The translations under genes and the position numbers were made by a program. Below the pieces are notes generated by a model. The model did no database searches. It was given only the letters and a program-made list of their open reading frames with translations, and was not told where the DNA came from. Below are positions 12,076 to 18,869 of a stretch of DNA of 18,869 nucleotides, piece by piece (position 1 is the first letter of the stretch; each line of letters begins with the position of its first letter). This DNA comes from Lachnospiraceae bacterium (GTDB taxonomy: Bacteria > Bacillota > Clostridia > Lachnospirales > Lachnospiraceae). The stretch covers positions 1 through 18,869 of the forward strand of contig JAFUUM010000188.1 in assembly GCA_017477805.1 (NCBI GenBank). The letters are read 5' to 3'.

Positions 12076-13977
12076 TTATGCTTCTGCCAGCTTTCCGGTA
12101 TAGAGCTGGTAATACTTACCCTTCTGGGCAATGAGTTCTTCGTGATTGCCCCGTTCGATGATGCGGCCCTGCTCAAGGACCATGATGGCATCACTGTTAC
12201 GGACCGTGGATAATCTGTGAGCGATGACAAAGGTTGTCCTGCCCTTCATCAGTTCGTCCATGCCCTTCTGGACCAGCATTTCCGTACGGGTATCAATGGA
12301 GGATGTTGCCTCATCCAGGATCAGTGCCGGAGGATCCGCCACAGCTGCTCTTGCGATGGCAAGGAGCTGTCTCTGTCCCTGGGACAGGTTTGCACCGTCT
12401 CCCGTCAGCATGGTGTCATAGCCCTGGGGCAGTCTCTGGATCAGGGAGTCGGCATTGGCCAGCTTTGCTGCGGCGATGCACTCTTCGTCCGTGGCATCCA
12501 GGCGGCCGTACCGGATATTCTCCATCACCGTTCCGGTAAAGAGGTGGGTATCCTGTAATACCATACCGAGGGATCTGCGAAGATCCGCTTTCTTGATCTT
12601 ATTGACGTTGATGGCATCGTACCGGATCTTACCGTCCTGAATATCGTAGAAACGGTTGATCAGATTTGTGATCGTCGTCTTGCCGGCACCGGTGGATCCC
12701 ACAAAGGCGATCTTCTGACCGGGTTTTGCAAAGAGCTTCACATCGTGGAGCACCATCTTGTCATCGGTGTAGCCAAAGTCCACGCCGTTCATCTCCAGGC
12801 CGCCCTGAAGCTTGGTGTAGGTTGTGGTGTCATCCGCCTTATGATAATGCTTCCAGGCCCAGAGTCCGGTACGCTCTGTGGTCTCGGTGATGTTGCCGTT
12901 TTCGTCTTCTTTTGCATTCACCAGCATAACGTAGCCGTCATCCACTTCAGGCTTTTCATCGATGAGCTTGAAGATACGGTCTGCACCCGCCAGAGCCATA
13001 ACGATGGAGTTCAGCTGCTGGGAGATCTGTGCGATGGGCATGGTAAAACTCTTCTCTAAGGAAAGGAAAGCAACCAGCATACCAAGAGTCAGGCTTCCGA
13101 AACCGTTGATGGCAAGGAGAGCACCGATGATGGCGCAGAACACGTAAGCCAGGTTACCCAGCTGCGCGTTCACGGGCATCAGGATATTGGCAAAGGTATT
13201 GGCTCTCTCTGCGCTGTGGCGCAGCTCTTCGTTTCTCTTCCGGAATTCTTCCAGTGTCTGCTCTTCATGACAGAAGACCTTAACAACCTTCTGGCCGTTC
13301 ATCATCTCTTCGATGTATCCGTTTAAGGATCCCAGGTTTTTCTGCTGTTCCACGAAATACCGGCCGGAAAGACCCGCCAGTTTTTTCGTCACCATCATCA
13401 TACAGGCAACAAACACCAGAGCCATCACCGTAAGAGGTGCACTCATAAGGATCATACTGGTCAGTACGCTGACAATGGTGACCAGGGAAGAGATAGCTTG
13501 GGGGATGCTCATGCCGATCATCTGCCGCAGGGTATCCACGTCATTGGTGTATACGGACATGATGTCGCCGTGAGCGTGGGTATCAAAGTACTTGATGGGC
13601 AGGGATTCCATATGATGGAAGAGCTCTAAACGAATATCATACATGGTACCCTGGGTGATGCGTACCATGATCTGGTTATGAAGGAGCGAGCACAAAATAC
13701 CCACAGCATACAGGCAGCCCACCTTGAACAATTCCTGTGCAAGGGGAGTGAAGTCAGGGTTTGCGACACCTTTTAAGGGCGCGATATGGTTATCGATCAG
13801 GGATTGCAAAAACAGCATTCCGCGAACGGTAGCGATAGCCTGAACGACTATGGCGATCACAACGATGATCATGGCGAAGCCATGCTTTTTAAAGAGTCTG
13901 GCAAACAATCTCCGGACCAGTACTCCGGGATTTTCCACTTTGGGCCCCATGCCCTTTTTCATATTCCCGTGTGCCAT
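12076..13977 (-). CDS. ABC exporter half-transporter, subunit with the intact catalytic site
   Basis: A 633-residue type IV ABC half-transporter: six-helix membrane domain (about 35-330) and a C-terminal ATPase. Walker A is GSTGAGKTT (427-435), the Q-loop is LQDTHLF (474-480), Walker B is ALILDEATSS with catalytic Glu556, and the H-loop is VIAHRLST. The signature is LSQGQ (531-535) in place of LSGGQ. A polar insert of about 40 residues (350-390) separates the membrane domain from the ATPase. Together with the neighbour's altered Walker B this is the asymmetric heterodimer pattern of TM287/288 and BmrCD, which export drugs, lipids or peptides. The ATG overlaps the upstream stop by one base (TAATG). 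Substrate unknown; the MarR gene at the head of the operon suggests an inducible resistance role. Confidence 0.95.
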   Translation of the reverse strand: MAHGNMKKGMGPKVENPGVLVRRLFARLFKKHGFAMIIVVIAIVVQAIATVRGMLFLQSLIDNHIAPLKGVANPDFTPLAQELFKVGCLYAVGILCSLLHNQIMVRITQGTMYDIRLELFHHMESLPIKYFDTHAHGDIMSVYTNDVDTLRQMIGMSIPQAISSLVTIVSVLTSMILMSAPLTVMALVFVACMMMVTKKLAGLSGRYFVEQQKNLGSLNGYIEEMMNGQKVVKVFCHEEQTLEEFRKRNEELRHSAERANTFANILMPVNAQLGNLAYVFCAIIGALLAINGFGSLTLGMLVAFLSLEKSFTMPIAQISQQLNSIVMALAGADRIFKLIDEKPEVDDGYVMLVNAKEDENGNITETTERTGLWAWKHYHKADDTTTYTKLQGGLEMNGVDFGYTDDKMVLHDVKLFAKPGQKIAFVGSTGAGKTTITNLINRFYDIQDGKIRYDAINVNKIKKADLRRSLGMVLQDTHLFTGTVMENIRYGRLDATDEECIAAAKLANADSLIQRLPQGYDTMLTGDGANLSQGQRQLLAIARAAVADPPALILDEATSSIDTRTEMLVQKGMDELMKGRTTFVIAHRLSTVRNSDAIMVLEQGRIIERGNHEELIAQKGKYYQLYTGKLAEA

Positions 13978-15728
13978 TATGCCTCGCCTCCTTTCTCATC
14001 AAAGTCACCGCCGCCACGGGTCTGGCTCTCATATACTTCCTGGTAGATCTCGTTGGTCTTCAGCAGGTTCTCATGGGTATCAAAGCCGGTGATCACACCG
14101 TCATCCAGCACCATGATCCGGTCCGCATCCTGTACGGAGCTGATCCTTTGGGCGATGATGAACTTGGTAACGCCGGGGATCTCCTCCCGGAATGCTTTCC
14201 GGATCTTTGCATCCGTTGCGGTATCCACTGTGGATGTGGAATCATCCAGGATCAGGATCTTGGGATCTTTTAACAACGCTCTGGCAATACAAAGTCTCTG
14301 CTTCTGACCGCCGGATACGTTGGTACCGCCCTGCTCGATCTTCGTTTCATACCCCTCGGGGAAGTTCATGATGAAGTCGTGGGCGCAGGCCAGTTTGCAG
14401 GCCCGGATACACTCCTCTTCCGTTGCATCTTCCTTACCCCAGCGGAGATTATCAAGGATGGATCCTGTAAAGAGCTCATTTTTCTGGAGCACCACGGAAA
14501 CCTTATTTCGAAGGACTTCCAGGTCGTAATCTCTGACATCCACACCACCGACTTTAACGGTACCGCTCTTAACGTCGTACAGACGGCTGATGAGGTTCAC
14601 AAGAGAGGTCTTGGCAGAACCCGTGCCGCCGATGATACCGATGGTCTCACCGGATCTTACGGAAAAGCTCACATCCCTGAGCACGGATTTGCCGGTACCG
14701 GAACGATAAGCAAATTCTACATGATCAAACTCCACGGAACCATCCTTTACTTCCATAACGGGATCAACAGGGTTCTTGATGGAGGTCTCCTCTCCAATGA
14801 CTTCACAGATACGTTTTGCACTGGCGGAAGACATGGTCAGCATAACAAAGATCATGCTCAGGAGCATCAGGCTCATGAGAATACCCATGACATAGGAAAA
14901 GAGGGCTGTCAGGTCACCGGTGGTGATGCTCTCGCCCACAACCAGTTTTGCACCGAACCAGGAAAGCGCGATCATACAGCCGTAGATGGCAGTCATCATG
15001 ATGGGCTGGTTATTGGCCACGATGGACTCAGCCTTCACGAACATGAGATAAACTTCTTTCGCAGCCTTTTTGAACTTGGAATCCTCGTAATCTTCCCGGA
15101 CAAAAGCCTTTACCACGCGGATGGCGGTAACGTTCTCCTGCACGCTGTTGTTCAGGGCATCGTACTTTTCAAATACCCGGGTAAAGATCTTTGTTGCATT
15201 GGAGATGATGATCACCGCACTGAGGATCAGGAAAGCGATGGCCACCAGAAAGATCTTACTTAAGTCTCTGGAGAGGCTCACTGCCATGATCATGGAAAAG
15301 ATCAGCATCAACGGAGCGCGAACAGCAATACGGATGATCATCTGGAATGCATTCTGCAGATTCGTCACATCCGTGGTCAGTCTGGTAACAAGACCGGCAG
15401 TACTGTATTTATCGATATTCTCAAAGGAGAACTTCTGGATATTGGTAAACATGGTATCCCTGACATTGCAGGCAAAACCGGCGGATGCTTCGGAAGCATA
15501 TTTACCCGCAAGGATACCGAACAACAGGCCGAGCCCTGCAAGCAGGACCATGTACCCTCCGTATTTATAGACCGCCTGGACGTTTCCGGCGTTGATACCA
15601 TCCTCAATGAGGTGATCGATGGCCAGGGGCACCAGCACATCCACGATCACTTCCAGCATGGCAAATAAGGGCGTCAGGATCGTGGCTTTTTTATACTGGC
15701 CGATCTGACTGCTCAGTGTCTTTAACAT
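13977..15728 (-). CDS. ABC exporter half-transporter, subunit with the degenerate site
   Basis: A 583-residue half-transporter with six membrane helices (about 15-300) and an ATPase domain. Walker A is GGTGSAKTS (367-375), with Ala where the third Gly is usual. The signature is canonical VSGGQ (471-475). Walker B reads LILDDST, with Asp496 in place of the catalytic Glu, and the H-loop His is Gln527 (IIAQRISS). This subunit therefore contributes a non-hydrolysing site, completed by the partner's LSQGQ, while its own VSGGQ completes the active site with the partner's Walker motifs. This is the expected design of a heterodimeric exporter with the following gene. The start overlaps the MarR stop by seven bases, so the three genes form one tightly packed operon. 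Confidence 0.95.
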   Translation of the reverse strand: MLKTLSSQIGQYKKATILTPLFAMLEVIVDVLVPLAIDHLIEDGINAGNVQAVYKYGGYMVLLAGLGLLFGILAGKYASEASAGFACNVRDTMFTNIQKFSFENIDKYSTAGLVTRLTTDVTNLQNAFQMIIRIAVRAPLMLIFSMIMAVSLSRDLSKIFLVAIAFLILSAVIIISNATKIFTRVFEKYDALNNSVQENVTAIRVVKAFVREDYEDSKFKKAAKEVYLMFVKAESIVANNQPIMMTAIYGCMIALSWFGAKLVVGESITTGDLTALFSYVMGILMSLMLLSMIFVMLTMSSASAKRICEVIGEETSIKNPVDPVMEVKDGSVEFDHVEFAYRSGTGKSVLRDVSFSVRSGETIGIIGGTGSAKTSLVNLISRLYDVKSGTVKVGGVDVRDYDLEVLRNKVSVVLQKNELFTGSILDNLRWGKEDATEEECIRACKLACAHDFIMNFPEGYETKIEQGGTNVSGGQKQRLCIARALLKDPKILILDDSTSTVDTATDAKIRKAFREEIPGVTKFIIAQRISSVQDADRIMVLDDGVITGFDTHENLLKTNEIYQEVYESQTRGGGDFDEKGGEA

Positions 15729-16201
15729 AGCTGTTTATCCTCCTTCGTCGACTCCATACAGATCCTGTTTCTCATTTTCTCACAGCTCTTTATGAAGATC
15801 TCTTTTTCTTCTGCCGTCAGGGTCTCGCTCATCTGCTCATCCATCTCCTGCAGAAGTTTTTTTACCAGATTGTTGTGTTTTCGTCCTTTCTCCGTAAGCA
15901 CCACCCGTTTTAGACGGGCATCTTCCTTCACGGACTCTCTGGATACATATCCTGCCTGCTCCAGGCCCTGTACCAGTCCCGTAATGGTGGACTTGGATAA
16001 ATGAAATGCCTTCTCCAGATCCTTTTGGTACACGGGTCCCTCAGCTTCATGGTATTCAAGATAGTGCATGATAAAGCCGCTGTTATTGGGAAGATCCTCA
16101 CCGGTGGCCTCCCGCATCCGTCTCTCCATATACTTTCTTGATAGATGTTCCAGAGCATGAAGGGAAAACAGGATCGTAGTATTTGCTGTGTTTTTCTCCA
16201 T
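15722..16201 (-). CDS. MarR family transcriptional regulator
   Basis: A 159-residue winged-helix regulator. Residues about 55-110 hold the DNA-binding unit: VYQKDLEKAFHLSKSTITGL contains the helix-turn-helix, followed by VQGLEQAGYVSRE and the wing DARLKRVVLTEKG (95-106). The flanking helices form the dimer interface. These proteins usually repress their own operon and lift off when a ligand (often a drug) binds. The frame runs upstream to 16312, but the ATG at 16201 is chosen because GAGGAG lies five bases ahead of it and the extra residues would cover the operator region. It heads the ABC operon; three 15-bp repeats at 16280-16324 are its likely operators. Repression of the exporter is inferred from position. 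Confidence 0.93.
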   Translation of the reverse strand: MEKNTANTTILFSLHALEHLSRKYMERRMREATGEDLPNNSGFIMHYLEYHEAEGPVYQKDLEKAFHLSKSTITGLVQGLEQAGYVSRESVKEDARLKRVVLTEKGRKHNNLVKKLLQEMDEQMSETLTAEEKEIFIKSCEKMRNRICMESTKEDKQLC

Positions 16202-16279
16202 ATTCGCTCCTCTTTGTGATACACTGCTGACATGGGCGCTTCCGCCTTCCCGCGGTCTGTGCCCAGGTTTATGGTTTGA

Positions 16280-16324
16280 TCTCGAACGGTTCACTCTCGA
16301 ACAGTTCGACATCGAACGATTTTA
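16280..16324. repeat. Three 15-bp tandem operator-like repeats
   Basis: Three units lie end to end: tctcgaacggttcac, tctcgaacagttcga and catcgaacgatttta. TCGAAC therefore begins at 16282, 16297 and 16312, an exact 15-bp period. The middle unit contains a perfect palindrome, TCGAAC-A-GTTCGA; the first is near-palindromic and the third is a half site. A further degenerate half (GTTTGA, 16274-16279) is in phase. They begin at the -10 box and run across the predicted transcription start of the MarR/ABC operon, a typical MarR operator location, and they may also affect the divergent AEC gene. Confidence 0.75.
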
Positions 16325-16352
16325 TTGTAGCCGTACATTTTTTTGGAATCAA
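16324..16352 (-). promoter_or_regulatory. Promoter of the MarR/ABC exporter operon
   Basis: On the minus strand TTGATT (16347-16352), 17 bp, then TACAAT (16324-16329). The predicted start is near 16317, inside the repeat array at 16280-16324. The leader to the MarR ATG is about 115 nt and can fold into a hairpin with TGGGC/GCCCA outer and CCGC/GCGG inner pairing (about 16233-16265). Confidence 0.7.
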
Positions 16353-16371
16353 ATTAAAAAAGTATAAACTC

Positions 16372-17316
16372 ATGGAACACTTTCTTTTCAGCTTAAATGC
16401 CACCATACCCGTATTTCTCGTTATCCTCCTCGGAGGCGTGCTGCAGCGCATCGGGCTTTTCCCCCGTTCCATCTGCGGTGCCGTGGACAAATACGTCTTC
16501 CGCATTGCCCTGCCCTTTATGCTCTTCCAGGACATTTCCACCATGGATCTTCGGACGGACTTCGATCCCTCCTTTGCGTTATTCTGCGCCCTGGGGACCT
16601 GTGTCATGTTCCTATCCGTTTGGGGGCTCACCGTTCTTTTCTGTAGGGATAAAGACATCATCGGCGCCTTTGCTCAGGCTTCCGCCCGGGGAAGCGCTGC
16701 CATTTTGGGTATTGCTTTTGTCAATAACATCTATGGAAATTCCGGCTATGCCCCTTTTATGATCATGTGCTCCGTTCCCCTGTTCAACATCTTTTCCGTG
16801 ATCATCCTGACGGTCCACAGCAGGGAAAACACATCCTCCAAAGGTCTTCTGAAAAAGACACTTTTGGGGATCATCACCAATCCCATCATCCTCGGGATCC
16901 TTGCGGGCGTACCCTTTGCCCTGCTCCACATCACCCTGCCCGTGATCCTTACTTCCGCTGTTTCCACCGTAGGAAAGACCGCCACTCCCATGGCCCTTTT
17001 GTCCATCGGTGCCGCTTTTGAAGGAAAAAAAGCACTGACCAAGATCCGTCCTACGGTCCTGGCCAGTGCCATCAAATTATGTATTTTGCCGGCTGTATTT
17101 CTGCCTGCTGCCATCCTCTTTGGTTTTCGTGGCAGCGAACTGGTGGCTGTCCTTGTGATGACCGGCTCTCCCACCACCATCAGCTGTTACATCATGGCCC
17201 GGAATATGGGAAACGACGCGGAACTTACCGCTTCCATCGTTGTTGCCACAACACTGATCTCCTCCGTGACCCTAACCCTTTGGCTCTTTATCCTACGGAG
17301 TATGGGCTTTATTTAA
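16372..17316 (+). CDS. AEC family transporter (auxin efflux carrier-like permease)
   Basis: A 314-residue multi-pass membrane protein with about ten hydrophobic segments in two halves, the layout of the AEC family; bacterial members move malonate, malate or other organic anions. Family-like features include the opening NATIPVFLVILLGGVLQRIG, the GAFAQASARGSAAILGIAFV segment and the second-half LLSIGAAFEGKKA region. The open frame extends upstream to 16276 but only through the operator repeats; the ATG at 16372 is where the family N-terminus begins. No clear Shine-Dalgarno precedes it and no convincing plus-strand promoter is visible, so its expression signals are uncertain. It is divergent from the MarR/exporter operon and shares a 170-bp control region with it. 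It ends six bases from the stop of the convergent gene, with no terminator visible. Confidence 0.9.
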   Translation: MEHFLFSLNATIPVFLVILLGGVLQRIGLFPRSICGAVDKYVFRIALPFMLFQDISTMDLRTDFDPSFALFCALGTCVMFLSVWGLTVLFCRDKDIIGAFAQASARGSAAILGIAFVNNIYGNSGYAPFMIMCSVPLFNIFSVIILTVHSRENTSSKGLLKKTLLGIITNPIILGILAGVPFALLHITLPVILTSAVSTVGKTATPMALLSIGAAFEGKKALTKIRPTVLASAIKLCILPAVFLPAAILFGFRGSELVAVLVMTGSPTTISCYIMARNMGNDAELTASIVVATTLISSVTLTLWLFILRSMGFI

Positions 17317-17322
17317 AGATCA

Positions 17323-18159
17323 TTAATTGAATTCTGTCATGTACTTTCGATGCCACAAAGGAAGAAGGTTTCTCTGAACTTTCAGGTTTTCCCTTTCCTT
17401 GATGTCTGTGGCTTCGAAAAAGACTTTCCAAAGATCTTCCATCTGACGTTCCGTCTCATTTTTCCTTGAAAACAATTCCGGAATCTCAGGAAAAACGCCA
17501 CTGATCTGTTCATACAGGACCCATTGGAGTCCCGGTCTGTAGATCCCCAGCATATCATGAGTCTCATCATAGATCAGAAAGGTTGCTCCGTGAAAACGGT
17601 CCGCAAAGTGGGGCATCACCCTGGGAAGGACCTTTTCCTTGGGACCGATCCTGGCGATGAGGATCTCGTTACTTTGATCCCCGCCCAGAAGTACAGGAAG
17701 CAGGTCGTTACTCTTTCTCTCCGGCAACAACCGGTCGTACACCTGAAACCGCAAAAACTCCACCCAGTGATGGCTTTCATTTGAGATCCGTCGATTCACC
17801 TTCAACATTTGATAAACATTGAGATCTTTTACATAGGCCGTCACCGCCGGTCCATTGGCAAAGCCCAGGATCAGAAAACGATAGATCAGCTCCCCTTTTC
17901 CCTCTTCATGGGACAGAGCCACACTCTCCACCATGCCAAGGGCATCCGCCCCGATCTTCTCATAGATGGCCCGGTAAACTTTCTCTGCCTTCTCCGGGTC
18001 CGTTTCCACATCCTGATACTCCGAAAACAGTTCTGCAGTCAATCCCTCTTCCCGCACCTGTATTTTGTTATTGGCATGTCCACGCCTCTCTTCATAGGCA
18101 GTTGACACCGCTGTCAGTATTCCGGGCAGGGAATCCTCGCATAAATAGATACGGATCAT
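17323..18159 (-). CDS. TIGR03915 / DUF4130 putative DNA repair protein
   Basis: A 278-residue soluble protein whose start (MIRIYLCEDSLPGILTAVSTAYEERRGH) and central region (VNRRISNESHHWVEFLRFQV) match the TIGR03915 family, called putative DNA metabolism or repair protein. In proteobacteria the same domain is fused to a uracil-DNA-glycosylase-like domain; no such domain is present here. The biochemical activity is not established. No membrane segments or signal peptide. Its ATG overlaps the stop of the radical-SAM gene as ATGA, the usual pairing of TIGR03915 with TIGR03916, so the two proteins probably act together on DNA. The stop lies six bases from the end of the convergent AEC gene. Confidence 0.9.
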   Translation of the reverse strand: MIRIYLCEDSLPGILTAVSTAYEERRGHANNKIQVREEGLTAELFSEYQDVETDPEKAEKVYRAIYEKIGADALGMVESVALSHEEGKGELIYRFLILGFANGPAVTAYVKDLNVYQMLKVNRRISNESHHWVEFLRFQVYDRLLPERKSNDLLPVLLGGDQSNEILIARIGPKEKVLPRVMPHFADRFHGATFLIYDETHDMLGIYRPGLQWVLYEQISGVFPEIPELFSRKNETERQMEDLWKVFFEATDIKERENLKVQRNLLPLWHRKYMTEFN

Positions 18160-18869
18160 ATTGCCGCCGCCTTTCGAAAGTCGTTGCTAAGATCAAACAA
18201 CGATAGCTGCTTATACTCAATGCGGTCTCCCTGCAGGGCCTTTCTCTTGTCATCATCGATGAGATAGGATGTCAGGTTGTCCTCCGTCATGCGGATGGGA
18301 TACAGCATGCGCCCGCGACAGGTAATAAAATACACCGCCCGCTTCATCACCACACCGATCTTTTTTAGATCGGCAAAATCAAGAACGCAGGTCTGCCTTG
18401 CCTTCAAAATACGGAGTGCGCTCTTGACTCCGATCCCCGGCACCTTTAAGAGCATGTCGTAGCTTGCCCGGTTGATCTCCACCGGAAACAGTTCCAGATG
18501 CCGCAGAGCATAATCACACTTGGGATCCACCAACATGTTGAAATTGGGGCGGTCCGGCGTTAAGAGTTCATCCACCTGAAAATGATAAAACCGAAGGAGG
18601 AAATCTGCCTGATACAGCCTGTGCTCCCGATCTAACAGAGTCCGTCCCTGCCATTCCGGCATATCAGGATCCTGATTCACATTAATAAAGGAAGAGTAGA
18701 ATACCCTCTTTAGTTCGAATTTCTGATACAGGCTCTCCGTTACCGAAAGGATCTGTAGATCCGATTCAGGTGTGGCACCAATGATCATCTGGGTGGACTG
18801 TCCCGCGGGTACAAAGTGCTTCATGCTCCCCCGGGGCCGCATAAGGCCGCTGCCGTTTGTATGAAGAAG
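18156..18869 (-). CDS. Putative DNA modification/repair radical SAM protein, TIGR03916 (partial, N-terminus off window)
   Basis: The frame is open from the right window edge to the stop at 18156 (237 residues visible). The methionine at 18842 is internal: codons upstream of it (LLHTNGSGL) continue in frame to the edge. The visible part contains PRGSMKHFVPAGQSTQMIIG and ATPESD, typical of the second half of the TIGR03916 radical SAM barrel, and a helix-hairpin-helix-like LLKVPGIGVKSALRIL, which suggests DNA contact. The CxxxCxxC cluster motif would lie in the missing N-terminal part. It overlaps the TIGR03915 gene by four bases. The pair is known from genome surveys; the substrate and reaction are not established. 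Confidence 0.9.
   Translation of the reverse strand, partial: LLHTNGSGLMRPRGSMKHFVPAGQSTQMIIGATPESDLQILSVTESLYQKFELKRVFYSSFINVNQDPDMPEWQGRTLLDREHRLYQADFLLRFYHFQVDELLTPDRPNFNMLVDPKCDYALRHLELFPVEINRASYDMLLKVPGIGVKSALRILKARQTCVLDFADLKKIGVVMKRAVYFITCRGRMLYPIRMTEDNLTSYLIDDDKRKALQGDRIEYKQLSLFDLSNDFRKAAAI

Noticed and set aside
14379..15263. Plus-strand frame of 294 codons opposite the ABC subunit
   Set aside because: The minus strand has clear ABC motifs throughout; no ribosome site or domain on the plus strand.
16202..16312. N-terminal extension of the MarR protein by 37 residues
   Set aside because: It would be coded by the operator/leader region, is of non-family composition, and the ATG at 16201 has a good ribosome site.
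16325..16368. Plus-strand promoter or leaderless start for the AEC gene using TATAAA at 16363
   Set aside because: The hexamer is only three bases from the ATG and has no matching -35; the spacing does not fit either a normal or a leaderless start.

Overview
The window looks like chromosomal DNA from a Clostridia-type Firmicute, most likely Lachnospiraceae. This is inferred from the protein families and their wording (HPr-like protein, GlpK with two FAD proteins and DUF1667, the TIGR03915/TIGR03916 pair, paired ABC exporter halves), from AGGAGG-type ribosome sites, and from mid-range GC. I see no rRNA, tRNA, CRISPR array, phage or insertion sequence. The gene content is metabolic and housekeeping; the less ordinary signals are in the control regions and in a few small proteins.

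Positions 1-9900 are all on the minus strand. Reading in transcription order: an HPr-like protein and a FadR-type GntR regulator share a promoter (9872-9900) with a PdhR/LldR-like operator just downstream (9841-9855). Next comes a second promoter (8699-8727) and a roughly 130-nt leader ending in a terminator-like hairpin (8585-8636) only about 20 nt before the glycerol operon. The operon holds a GlpA-like FAD/[2Fe-2S] dehydrogenase, a second FAD oxidoreductase, a Cys-rich DUF1667 protein and glycerol kinase. Together these would phosphorylate glycerol and oxidise glycerol-3-phosphate, with DUF1667 where other bacteria use GlpC. The operon runs on without a visible break into a MATE exporter, a class I aminotransferase carrying a one-base frameshift, and uppP (undecaprenyl-diphosphatase). 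The left edge is a partial Lys/Ala-rich, histone H1-like gene with a perfect consensus promoter.

Positions 9900-12070 run on the plus strand. They contain a possible small RNA, two single-pass membrane proteins of unknown function (the second apparently leaderless) and a zinc-ribbon/winged-helix protein, closed by a strong terminator.

Positions 12076-16352 (minus) are a MarR regulator plus two overlapping ABC half-transporters. These have the sequence asymmetry of a heterodimeric exporter. Three operator-like repeats at an exact 15-bp period lie just downstream of the -10 box. Divergent from this operon is an AEC-family carrier (16372-17316, plus). The right edge (minus) is the two-gene set of a radical-SAM DNA repair/modification protein (partial) and its TIGR03915/DUF4130 partner.

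All family names come from reading the translated sequence without database searches. Promoter, operator, terminator and RNA calls are pattern-based predictions.
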